DNA of 64,000 bases. It comes from Candidatus Avimonas merdigallinarum (GTDB lineage Bacteria > Bacillota > Clostridia > Oscillospirales > Acutalibacteraceae). This document shows, in pieces, positions 7,588 to 15,286 of this stretch. Where the stretch lies: the NCBI GenBank assembly GCA_904377855.1, contig CAJFGS010000006.1:27958-91957 (forward strand). Reading direction: 5' to 3'. The notes beneath the pieces are model-generated. The model was not told where the DNA came from and made no database searches. It saw only the letters and a list, made by a program, of their open reading frames with translations. Made by a program: the position numbers and the translations under genes. Within the stretch, counting starts at the first letter, position 1. Every line of letters starts with the position of its first letter.

Positions 7588-8139
7588 TTGCTCGAAAAGT
7601 ATTTGATTGCGCATTGTTCCCCCACCCTGGCTTCCCTGAAAACCGCCAGCCTGTTCCGCCTTCCCGTTCCCTCGGCGGCGGATTTGCAGGCGCAGCTGAC
7701 GCAGTGGAACCGGACGCTGGCGGGAAAAGGGATCACCCTGCTGGCTTTGCAGCGGTGCGGGGGCACGGCGCTTGTCTACGTTTTCCGGAAATCCCGCCTG
7801 CGGGAGGATTTGTGCAAGCCGGAGGTGGCGCGGTTCCTTTCGGCATATGGGTATGAAAGCGCGGAACCGGATGCTGCCATCGGGACCCTCAAGAGCCGGC
7901 TGGAGGCGGAGGGGGGATTCCCCCATGAAATCGGCCTGTTCCTGGGGTATCCCCTGGGGGATGTGGCCGGGTTTATCCGCAACGCGGGCCGGAATTTCAA
8001 ATGCGCCGGCTGCTGGAAGGTATACGGCGACGAGCAGGAAGCCGCCCGGCAGTTCGCCCGGTACAAAAAGTGCCGGGAGGTTTACGGGCGGCTCTGGAAA
8101 GAAGGACGGAGTGTTTGGCAGCTCATCGTAGCCGCTTGA
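7588..8139 (+). CDS. DUF3793 protein
   Basis: A 183-residue soluble protein starting at TTG 7588 with GGGAGGGAG just upstream, 13 bases after the DUF2325 stop. Seen: N-terminal LIAHCSPTLASLKTASLF, the HEIGLFLGYPLGDVAGFI stretch and a C-terminal FKCAGCWKVYGD with a CxxC pair, the conserved features of DUF3793. Biochemical function is unknown. Constant association with flavodoxin and DUF2325 under a metal-box promoter suggests it serves the iron-starvation response. Confidence 0.8.
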   Translation: MLEKYLIAHCSPTLASLKTASLFRLPVPSAADLQAQLTQWNRTLAGKGITLLALQRCGGTALVYVFRKSRLREDLCKPEVARFLSAYGYESAEPDAAIGTLKSRLEAEGGFPHEIGLFLGYPLGDVAGFIRNAGRNFKCAGCWKVYGDEQEAARQFARYKKCREVYGRLWKEGRSVWQLIVAA

Positions 8140-8171
8140 CATAATTTTTGACAGGAAAGAGGCATAGGATC

Positions 8172-8606
8172 ATGAGTAAAATCGCTGTTGTATACTGGAG
8201 CGGCACCGGGAATACCGAGCAGATGGCGCAGAAGGTCGCGGAAGGGGCGAAAGAGGCCGGGGCGGAGGTCACGCTGTTCTCCGCCGCGGCGTTCGACGGG
8301 GCGAAGATGGACGATTTTGACGCGGTAGCCTTCGGCTGCCCCTCAATGGGGGCGGAGCAGCTGGAAGAGGGCGAGTTTGAGCCGATGTTTGCCGGCTGTG
8401 AGCCCAGGCTGAGCGGGAAGAAGATCGCCCTGTTCGGTTCCTACGGCTGGGGGGACGGCGAATGGATGCGCGCCTGGGAGGAGACCTGCGCCGGGGACGG
8501 CGCAGTCCTGGCGTGTGCGAGCGTCATCTGCAACGAAGCCCCGGACGATGCCGCGCAGGAGGCGTGCGCCGCTATGGGCCGGGCGCTGGCCGGAATTGTG
8601 GAATAG
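8172..8606 (+). CDS. flavodoxin
   Basis: Short-chain FMN electron carrier, 144 residues, replacing ferredoxin when iron is limiting. Seen: the FMN phosphate loop YWSGTGNTEQMA at residues 8-19, the DAVAFGCPSMGAEQLEE loop that stacks the isoalloxazine ring, and the FGSYGWGDGEWM loop. ATG 8172 has GGAAAGAGG upstream. Last gene of the operon: a strong bidirectional terminator follows 12 bases after the stop. Confidence 0.95.
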   Translation: MSKIAVVYWSGTGNTEQMAQKVAEGAKEAGAEVTLFSAAAFDGAKMDDFDAVAFGCPSMGAEQLEEGEFEPMFAGCEPRLSGKKIALFGSYGWGDGEWMRAWEETCAGDGAVLACASVICNEAPDDAAQEACAAMGRALAGIVE

Positions 8607-8617
8607 GCGGGTATGAG

Positions 8618-8661
8618 AAAAACAGGAGGCGGGAAGCATTGGCTTCCCGCCTCCTGTTTTT
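8618..8661. terminator. bidirectional terminator after flavodoxin
   Basis: AAAAACAGGAGGCGGGAAGC and its complement around an ATTG loop: a perfect 20-bp stem with an A tract on one side and a T tract on the other. Confidence 0.93.
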
Positions 8662-8670
8662 CCAGGGAAG

Positions 8671-8709
8671 GGGCGCCGGCCGAGCGAAAAGCGGCCGGCG
8701 CCCCGTTTT
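8671..8709. terminator. second GC hairpin, probable terminator
   Basis: GGGCGCCGGCC pairs with GGCCGGCGCCC around AGCGAAAAGC, followed by CGTTTTG. It sits between the convergent flavodoxin and wall-anchor genes. Confidence 0.5.
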
Positions 8710-8757
8710 GCCGAATTGACACCGAATCGGCGCCTGCCGGCAGGCGGTCTCCGCTTT

Positions 8758-9557
8758 TTAGCGGCGCTTTTTCCCGATAAGGACCGCGCCGCCGGAGACA
8801 GCCGCCAGAGCAAAGGCTGCCGTCGGGAGGGCTACGCCGGTCTTGGGGCTGTCGGTCTTGCCGTCATTCCCGTTGGCGTCGCCGTCCCCCGTATTCTCAT
8901 CGCCGTCGTCCGGCTCGCCGGGATCTTCCGGCGGCGTGGTCTCGGTGTATTCCACCAGGGAGAGGTCATCCCAATAGATCGCGTTTACAGGGAAGGTAAC
9001 GCCCTCCTGCGGCATGGAATACTGGGCGAACAGGCCCATTCGTTGGAGGTGACCAGCTTGGCGTCAAGGGCCGCGTCCTCGCTGGCCATGGAAAAGACGA
9101 TCTCAAACGGCTGCCACTCCGTGGTGACGTTCAGCCCGGTTTCCGCCGAAGTGATGCACAGGCCGTAGTAGGTTTCCATGATATGTTTCTGCTGGTTGGC
9201 GGGATGATAGGCCTGGACGTCCAGGATCAGGTTTTCTTCGCCCTTGACATAGCCGGAGAACTTGTAGGTTTTCCCCTTTTCCAGGGACAGGTTGCCTACC
9301 CGCATGTTGATCCAGGCCGGCCAGCTGTCGCCGTTTTTGTCGCCGCCCATCTGCAGCGCCTTGGATCCGTCGCGGCCGGCGCCGTCCACAATGATGGGGT
9401 TGTTTTCCGGCATCCCGAGCTGGAAGCCGTTTAACTGGGACAGGTCGCTCCCTTCAAAGTCGCCGTTTTTGATGAGGTTGCTCTCCTCGGCCGAGGCGCT
9501 CAGGCAGAGGGTGAGGGCCGCCGCTGCCGCGACGAGGGTGCTGAACAGTTTCTTCAT
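8758..9557 (-). pseudogene. secreted carbohydrate-binding-like protein with SPKTG wall-anchor tail (frameshifted)
   Basis: Signal peptide (about residues 1-23, KKLFSTLVAAAAALTLCLSASA), one galactose-binding-like/CBM4-9-type domain (NLIKNGDFEGSDLS ... WDDLSLVEY), an acidic Pro/Asp/Gly spacer, then SPKTG, a hydrophobic helix and a GKKRR tail, a sortase-type anchor variant. The two parts are in different frames, joined at a GGG run (plus-strand CCC 9035-9037). One extra G restores NEWGLFAQY and gives 266 residues. Lost base, sequencing error or real mutation cannot be told apart here. Start chosen at the second ATG (9557) for ribosome-site spacing. No catalytic domain; a surface glycan-binding role is inferred. 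Confidence 0.7.
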
Positions 9558-9595
9558 TTCCATTCTCCTTCTTCCTTATTTTAAGCTCCATGAGC

Positions 9596-10062
9596 TCAAA
9601 GGCTGCGTTTTGCGGTTTCAATCATTGCCAGGTAGTTTTCAAACGGCACGTACTCTGGGATGCTGTTCCCGCTGCCCAGGGCGTACCCGCGGCAGCCGGT
9701 CTTTTGCAGGATGGCCTCGCAGCGTTCCCGGATTTGCTCGGGGGAGGAACGGACCAGGAAATCCATATCGATCCCGCCCATGACCGCGATTTTCCCCTGG
9801 AACTGCTCGTATGCCTTTTCCACCGGGATGATGTTGTCCTCATAGGAATGCCGGCCGTCGTAGCCCAGGGAGAAAAGATCGTCGAGGATCATGGTGTAGT
9901 TGCCGCAGGAATGCAGGATGACGGGCCGGCCGCAGGAATGGGCCAGATCGATAATCGCTTTGTGCCACGGGAAAACGTACCGGCGCAGCTGGGACGGCGA
10001 CAGCATCGGCTGGGTGTTGAATCCCCAGTCGTCGTTGAGGACGATCGCCCCGACGTTATCCG
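9596..10062 (-). pseudogene. uroporphyrinogen-decarboxylase-family protein, C-terminal fragment
   Basis: About 155 residues of the URO-D/MtaA/CmuA family survive: AIVLNDDWGFNTQPMLSPSQLRRYVFPWHKAII, then VILHSCGNYTMILDDL, IMGGIDMDFL-type and GYALGSGNSIPEYVPFENYLAM motifs near the C-terminus. Such genes usually encode methyltransferase-like enzymes of about 340-400 residues rather than the haem enzyme. Similarity stops abruptly at about 10055, where the plus-strand cyclase fragment begins, so the N-terminal half is missing. It is followed on the minus strand by the wall-anchor gene. Truncated, presumed inactive. Confidence 0.75.
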
Positions 10063-10518
10063 CTGGACCGGCTCATAGGCAATTGCATCGCGGTGGATTT
10101 CACCGACAAGGCCCCCGGCGAGATGATGACCCTGCCCGAGATGCAGGAGCGGGCCGCCGGCGTGCAGAAGGGGGATATCGTATTCCTCAAAACCGGCATG
10201 GATAAGCATTTCAAGACCCCCGACTGGGAGCTGCAGCCCTATCTGGCCGAGGATGCGATGGCTTGGTTAATCCAGGAGAAAGCCCCCCACATCATCGGCA
10301 CGGACGCCTCCGGCTTCGAGGTGCCCGGCACCGAATACCAGCCCAACCACCTCAAAATGTTCCAGCACGGCATCGCCATGATCGAATCCGCGACCAACCT
10401 GGACGCGCTGGGGGAGGGCCGCGCCCTCTGCTTCGTCCTCCCGCTGCGGCTCAAGGGCGTGGACGCCTGCCCGGTCCGCATTGTCGCCGTGCGGGAAGGA
10501 GGGATCATCGATGGATAA
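10057..10518 (+). pseudogene. cyclase/kynurenine-formamidase-like protein, C-terminal fragment
   Basis: Reads YPLDRLIGNCIAVDFTDKAPGE...GDIVFLKTGMDKHF...IGTDASGFE, the second half of the metal-dependent cyclase family (PF04199-like). The HxGTHxDxPxH metal-binding motif belongs to the missing N-terminal half, so the product cannot be active as such. The frame is open to the left but similarity ends at about 10055, back to back with the URO-D fragment. The stop overlaps the E1-alpha start by eight bases, so this was the leading gene of the dehydrogenase operon. Confidence 0.7.
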
Positions 10519-11473
10519 GGAAAAGCTGCTCTCGTATTACCGGAAAATGACCCTCCTGCGCAAGGCGGATGAGCATTGCCTGGAGCTCAAGATGAAGGAT
10601 TTGGTGATGGACGGCTTCCATCCCTACCGCGGGGAGGAAGCCTGCGCCGTCGGGGTCAGCGAGTCGCTCCGCAAGGACGACGTGGTGATTTCCAACCACC
10701 GCCCCCAGGGGCACAGCCTGGCCAAGGGTTCCCCGCCCGAAAAAATCCTGGCCGAAATGCTCGGCCGGCGCGGCGGGGTGAGCGACGGCATCGGCGGGCC
10801 GATGCAGTGGATCGACACCGAAAACAACTTTTACTGCGGCTCCATTGTGGGCAGCGGGATCTCCATTGCCACCGGGGTGGCCATGGCCATGAAGCGGGAA
10901 GGCAAAGGCCGCGTCTGCGTCTGCTATTTCGGGGACGGGGCCTCCAACACCGGCTCCTTCCACGAGGGGCTCAACCTCGCCGCCATCTGGGAGCTGCCCG
11001 TGGTGTACATCCTGGAAAACAACCAGTATGCGGAAGCGATGCCGGTCGGGGAGTTCGTTTCCTGCCAGCCGATTTCCAAGCGGGGCGCCGCCTACGGCCT
11101 GGAGGGGATCACCATCGACGGCAACGATGTGGAACTGGTCGCGGACACGGTGGCCAAAGCGGTGGAAAAGGCGCGCACCGGCGTCGGCCCCTTCCTCATT
11201 GAGTGCGTCACCTGCCGCACCCGGGGGCATTACGGCGGCGACCCGGAGCATACCTACCGCACCCGCGAAGAGGTGGCGGAATGGGAGGAAAAATGCCCCA
11301 TCCTCCGCCTCAAGGGGAAGCTGCTCTCCCTGGGCGTCGACCCGCAGGAGCTTTCCGCGGTGGAGGACGAGGTGGAAGCCGAGGTGGAACAGGCGGAGGC
11401 CTGGGCGCCGGCCCAGCCCTATCCGACGGTGGAACAGGCGACGTCGCACGTCATGCTCCCGCTTGATGAATAA
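10511..11473 (+). CDS. 2-oxo acid/acetoin dehydrogenase E1 alpha subunit (TPP-dependent)
   Basis: 320-residue alpha subunit of a thiamine-diphosphate dehydrogenase, which decarboxylates a 2-oxo acid (or cleaves acetoin) and passes the acyl group to lipoyl-E2. Seen: GEEACAVGVSESLRKDDVVISNHRPQGHSLAKG near the N-terminus, closest in flavour to AcoA-type E1, and the TPP/Mg motif GDGASNTGSF...ENNQ at about residues 143-177. ATG 10511 overlaps the upstream cyclase remnant and is 12 bases ahead of E1 beta. The reading frame is intact although the operon promoter seems to have been lost. Substrate unknown. Confidence 0.88.
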   Translation: MDKEKLLSYYRKMTLLRKADEHCLELKMKDLVMDGFHPYRGEEACAVGVSESLRKDDVVISNHRPQGHSLAKGSPPEKILAEMLGRRGGVSDGIGGPMQWIDTENNFYCGSIVGSGISIATGVAMAMKREGKGRVCVCYFGDGASNTGSFHEGLNLAAIWELPVVYILENNQYAEAMPVGEFVSCQPISKRGAAYGLEGITIDGNDVELVADTVAKAVEKARTGVGPFLIECVTCRTRGHYGGDPEHTYRTREEVAEWEEKCPILRLKGKLLSLGVDPQELSAVEDEVEAEVEQAEAWAPAQPYPTVEQATSHVMLPLDE

Positions 11474-11485
11474 GGAGGAACAGCC

Positions 11486-12463
11486 ATGGAAACCAAACGG
11501 ATGACCTACTGCGACGCGCTGCGGCTGACCACTGCGGAGGAAATGCGCCGCGATAAAAACGTATACCTGATTGGGGAGGACGTCGGCCGGTGGGGGAACC
11601 TGTTCGGCGCCTCCAAGGGGCTTTTGCAGGAATTTGGGCCGGAGCAGGTGAAGGACTGCCCGATTTCCGAAGCGGCCCTGGCCGGCTGCGCGGTCGGCTC
11701 GGCGATGATGGGGATGCGCCCCATTGCGGAAATCATGTACATCGACTTTATCAGCATTTCGATGGATCAGATCATCAACCACGCGGCGAAGTACCACCAG
11801 ATAAGCGGCGGCAAGGTGCGCATGCCGGTTGTGTTCCGCACCGAGCAGGGGGTGGGGATGCGCAATTCCTCCCAGCATTCGGCCTGCTACGAGAACTGGT
11901 TTACGGCGGTGCCCGGCCTGGTGGTGGTCGCCCCCTCCACCCCGGCGGATATGAAGGGGCTGCTGACAACGGCCGTGCGCAGCGACAACCCGGTGGTGCT
12001 CATTGAACATAAGATGCTGTACTTCACCAAAGGGGAGGTGCCGGTGGGCGAATATACCGTCCCCTTCGGCGTGGCCGACGTCAAGCGGGAGGGGAAGGAT
12101 CTCACGATCATCGCCACCTCCTGGATGGTGGTCAACGCGCTGAAGGCCGCGGAGGAGCTGGAGAAGGAAGGGATCTCCTGCGAGGTGGTGGATCCCCGCA
12201 CCCTCTGGCCGCTGGACAGGGAGACCCTGGTGAATTCGGCCCGGAAAACCGGCCGCTGCATGGTGGTGGGCGAGGCGCCCGCCGAAGGGAGCGTCGCCGC
12301 CGACATCGCTTCGGTGGTGGCGGAAGGGGCTTTTAGCGAACTGAAAAAGCCGGTGAAAAAGGTGTGCGGGATGCGCACCGGCATCCCATACGGGAAAATC
12401 GAGCGGGAGGTTGTCCCGAGCCCCGGCTGGATTGTCGAGGCGGCCCGCGAACTGATGAAATAA
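11486..12463 (+). CDS. 2-oxo acid/acetoin dehydrogenase E1 beta subunit
   Basis: 325-residue partner of E1 alpha; together they form the alpha2beta2 E1. Seen: LIGEDVGRWGNLFGASKGLLQEFG, PISEAALAGCAVGSAMMGMRPIAEIMYIDF and the transketolase C-terminal domain with VVDPRTLWPLDRETL. GGAGGAA precedes ATG 11486. The residues that normally form the second wall of the TPP site (E in ISEAA) are present. It is followed 14 bases later by the lipoyl-domain gene, as expected for an E1alpha-E1beta-E2-E3 operon. Confidence 0.9.
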   Translation: METKRMTYCDALRLTTAEEMRRDKNVYLIGEDVGRWGNLFGASKGLLQEFGPEQVKDCPISEAALAGCAVGSAMMGMRPIAEIMYIDFISISMDQIINHAAKYHQISGGKVRMPVVFRTEQGVGMRNSSQHSACYENWFTAVPGLVVVAPSTPADMKGLLTTAVRSDNPVVLIEHKMLYFTKGEVPVGEYTVPFGVADVKREGKDLTIIATSWMVVNALKAAEELEKEGISCEVVDPRTLWPLDRETLVNSARKTGRCMVVGEAPAEGSVAADIASVVAEGAFSELKKPVKKVCGMRTGIPYGKIEREVVPSPGWIVEAARELMK

Positions 12464-12477
12464 AAGGGGGAGAGCGT

Positions 12478-12705
12478 ATGGATTTCGTAATGCCCAAGAT
12501 GGATCACCTGTCGGAGGAGGCCACCATCGTGGAGTGGCTGAAGGCCGAAGGGGATCCGGTGGAAAAAGGGGAAATTCTGCTCCGGGTGGAGACCAACAAG
12601 GCGGAGCTGGAGGTGTAGGCCGACCGCAGCGGGGTGCTCACCGCGATTTACCACCAGGCGGGCGAAGAGGTGCCGGTCCTGACGCCGATTGCGGATATCA
12701 CATGA
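12478..12705 (+). pseudogene. stand-alone lipoyl-domain protein with in-frame TAG
   Basis: MDFVMPKMDHLSEEATIVEW...ETNKAELEV is a complete lipoyl/biotinyl half-domain with the lipoylated lysine at residue 41. Codon 47 (12616-12618) is TAG where the family has Glu (GAG). Reading continues in frame as ADRSGVLTAIYHQAGEEVPVLTPIADIT to a TGA at 12703, which completes one 75-residue lipoyl domain. So either a nonsense mutation or base error, or translation past TAG. No E2 catalytic or subunit-binding domain follows; the E2 core is a separate gene at 19990. The next gene starts at an ATGA overlap with the TGA. Confidence 0.75.
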
Positions 12706-13190
12706 GCGGGCGGGAAAAAACGGCCGAGCGGCTGAGCGAAGCCGGCTTCGCCCCCTTTGGGGTTTATCTGCGCCGCCCCGTCCGGACGCCGGACGACGGG
12801 GACCCCTTCCACGATTACTGGCACGGGACCGCCGCCAGCTTCTTCCAGGGGGAAACGCTAACCACGGGATACCTGGAAATCCGTTCCCATGAACCGCGGG
12901 TGCGGGAAATGGAGCGGCACCCCGCCTGCGCGGAGGTTTTTGTCGCCGTAGAGGGGGAAAGCGTGCTGGCCGTGGCCGATCCGGAGGAACTGGCCGGCGC
13001 TGCGGACAAAGCACAGGCCCTGCGGTATTTCCGGCTGGAGCCGGGAGATGCGGTGCTCATACGCCGCGGGGTGTGGCATAAGCTGCCCGTCCCCGCGGGG
13101 GAGCGGGCCGGTTTTCTGATGCTGGTGCCCGACCGCATTTTGCAGGATATGGAAAAGGCCGCGGTGGATGCGGCGGTGCCGCACTTCTGA
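12702..13190 (+). CDS. ureidoglycolate-lyase-like cupin
   Basis: 162-residue single-domain protein. HPACAEVFVAVEGESVLAVADPEE and GDAVLIRRGVWHKLPVPAGERAGFLMLVPDR match the ureidoglycolate lyase (AllA, PF04115) fold family, including the histidine of the GVWH turn. Within operons of sugar enzymes such homologues often have no allantoin role, and no other purine-catabolic gene lies nearby, so the substrate is open. ATG 12702 overlaps the lipoyl gene stop (ATGA), which implies translational coupling. Confidence 0.6.
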   Translation: MSGREKTAERLSEAGFAPFGVYLRRPVRTPDDGDPFHDYWHGTAASFFQGETLTTGYLEIRSHEPRVREMERHPACAEVFVAVEGESVLAVADPEELAGAADKAQALRYFRLEPGDAVLIRRGVWHKLPVPAGERAGFLMLVPDRILQDMEKAAVDAAVPHF

Positions 13191-13334
13191 TACGGGACGG
13201 CGGCCGATTCCGGCCGGCGCGGGCTGCGCAGGGACGGAAAGCCTGGATGCGCCGCCGGCCGGCGCCGCCCTCCTCCCGCGGGGAAGCGGGAGGCCCGGGC
13301 GATGACCCATGATGAACAGGGAGGCGGGGGAGCG

Positions 13335-14291
13335 ATGGATACGGGAAAAGCGGCGCAGATACTGACTGCCGGGGAGATCCTGGCGGAGATTATGACCGTG
13401 GCGGACGATCAGCCCCTGAACGCCCCGGGGGAACTGGCGGGGCCGTTCCCTTCGGGTGCGCCGGCGATTTTCGCCGATTCCGCCGCAAAGATCGGCGGGG
13501 ACGTGGGGATTATCTCCTGCGTGGGGAAGGACGCCTTCGGCGCGCTCTGCCTGTCGCGGCTGAAATCGGACGGCGTGGATGTGAGCGGGGTGCAGGTGGA
13601 TCCGCAAAAGACCACGGGGACGGCGTTCGTCACCTACCGTTCGGACGGGGAGAGGGAGTTCCTCTTCCACTTTGCCGAGGCGGCGGCGGGAAACATCCGG
13701 CTGAGTGAGCGCGACGAGGAACGGCTGCGCCGCTGCCGGTATTTCCACGTTATGGGCTGCTCGATTACCGGAAGCGACGCCAACGCGCGGGCAATCGCAC
13801 GGGCGGTGCGGATAGCGGCCGGGAACGGGGCGGTGGTGTCCTTCGACCCCAACATCCGCCGGGAGCTTCCCATGACCGAAACGGCGCGGCAGGCGACCGA
13901 GCAGGTGCTGGCGGCCGCCTCCATCCTTCTGTCCGGGAAGGAGGAACTCTGCTGGCTGAGCGGCCGGGACACCCCGGACGAGGCGGCGGCCTTTTTCCTG
14001 GACGGCGGGGCGGACATCGTGGTCCTCAAAAACGGCGCGGGCCCGGTGCGCCTGCTGACCAGGGGGGAGGAGCTGGTCTGCCCGTCCCGCTCCTTCGGGA
14101 AAGCCGTGGATCCGACCGGCGCGGGCGACTGCTTCGACGGCGCCTTTATCGCGGCGGTTTCGCAGGGGCGCCCCTATGGGGAGGCGCTGCGGATCGCGAC
14201 GGCGGCAGGCGGGCTGAGCGTGCTGAAAAAGGGCCCGATGGAGGGGGCGGCAACCCTCCGGCAGGTCGAACAGGCGCTGTCGGAAAGGTAA
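13335..14291 (+). CDS. PfkB-family sugar kinase
   Basis: 318-residue ribokinase-fold kinase, cytoplasmic. Seen: the N-terminal sugar-binding region AGEILAEIMTV, GGDVGIISCVGKDAFG, and the C-terminal PfkB signature DPTGAGDCFDGAF at 259-271 with catalytic Asp265 in GAGD. ATG 13335 follows GGGAGGCGGGGG. The next gene is a class II aldolase, so a ketose phosphorylation-then-cleavage route (2-keto-gluconate, tagatose or similar) is a reasonable guess, but specificity cannot be read. Confidence 0.85.
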   Translation: MDTGKAAQILTAGEILAEIMTVADDQPLNAPGELAGPFPSGAPAIFADSAAKIGGDVGIISCVGKDAFGALCLSRLKSDGVDVSGVQVDPQKTTGTAFVTYRSDGEREFLFHFAEAAAGNIRLSERDEERLRRCRYFHVMGCSITGSDANARAIARAVRIAAGNGAVVSFDPNIRRELPMTETARQATEQVLAAASILLSGKEELCWLSGRDTPDEAAAFFLDGGADIVVLKNGAGPVRLLTRGEELVCPSRSFGKAVDPTGAGDCFDGAFIAAVSQGRPYGEALRIATAAGGLSVLKKGPMEGAATLRQVEQALSER

Positions 14292-14417
14292 CGCAGCCGG
14301 CTTTGAAAAAGGGCTTTTGGACGCCGCGCGCTTCTGCGTCCGGCGGCGCCGCGGAGGGCTCCGCGTCCCCCGGCGCCGGATACTGCCGCACAGCGCGGGA
14401 AAGGAAGGGTTGCAACA

Positions 14418-15255
14418 ATGGGGCTTCTATCTTCGCGGGAACTGCTGGCGGACGCCAAATGGCACGGCTATGCCGTCCCCGCCTTCAATTTTGAAAACCT
14501 GGAAATGGCGCAGGCGATATCCCGGGCCGCCGCCGCGGCCCGCTGCCCGGTGATCCTGCAGACCACCCCCTCCACCGTCCGGTATATCGGCCTGGAAGCC
14601 GCCAAAGGGATCGCGGAAGGGGTGGCCGCCCAGACCGGGGCGGATCTGGCCCTGCACCTGGATCACGGGAACAGCCTCCTTCTGCTGAAAAAGGCGGCGG
14701 CCGCCGGCTATTCCTCGGTGATGATCGACGGCTCCCGGCTGCCGCTGCCGCAGAATATCGCCCTCACCCGGAGGGCGCGGGCCCTGTGCGGCGGCATCCC
14801 TCTGGAAGCGGAACTGGGCCGGGTCGGGGGGAAGGAAGACGACCTGGCGGACGCCGGCGCTTTCCGGACCGATCCGGACGAGGCGGCGGCGTTCGTGGAA
14901 CAGACCGGGGTGGATTCCCTGGCCGTAGGGGTGGGGACCGCCCACGGCATCTACCAGGGCACCCCCCTGCATCCAGATGGAGCTGATCTCGGCCCTGTCC
15001 ACCCTTCTGCCGGTGCCGCTGGTACTCCACGGCGCGTCGGGGCTGAAGGACGAAGTGGTCCGGGAGTGTATCCGCCGGGGAATGCAGAAGGTCAATTTCG
15101 CCACCGAACTGCGCATCGCCTTTTCCGACGGGGCGCGGGAAGCGCTGCGCGCCGACGAAAAGGCGTTCGACCCCAAAAAATACCTGGCGGCGGCCCGGGA
15201 ACGCGTGGAAGCATTGGCGGCGGAAAAAATCGCCCTGTGCTATCGCCGCGGATAA
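14418..15255 (+). pseudogene. class II fructose-bisphosphate/tagatose-bisphosphate-type aldolase (frameshifted)
   Basis: The class II aldolase motifs are complete but spread over two frames: LHLDHG, EAELGRVGG and VGTAHGIYQG in the first, and LVLHGASGL plus a C-terminal helix region in the second. The break is in a run of six C (14962-14967); five C would give one 278-residue protein, the usual length. Zn-binding histidines (LDHG, TAHG, LHGASG) are all present. As sequenced the product ends after about 190 aldolase residues plus out-of-frame sequence. Sequencing error and genuine frameshift are both possible. Likely partner of the PfkB kinase upstream. Confidence 0.8.
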
Positions 15256-15286
15256 GCGCCGCATTTGCAAAGGGAGGAAGACGGCT

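Noticed and set aside
8136..8170. Internal promoter before flavodoxin (two TTGACA copies)
   Set aside because: Neither copy has a -10 at a usable distance.
13191..13334. Terminator before the PfkB gene
   Set aside because: GC-rich inverted stretches (GCCGGC) are present but no T tract follows and the genes are otherwise operon-like.
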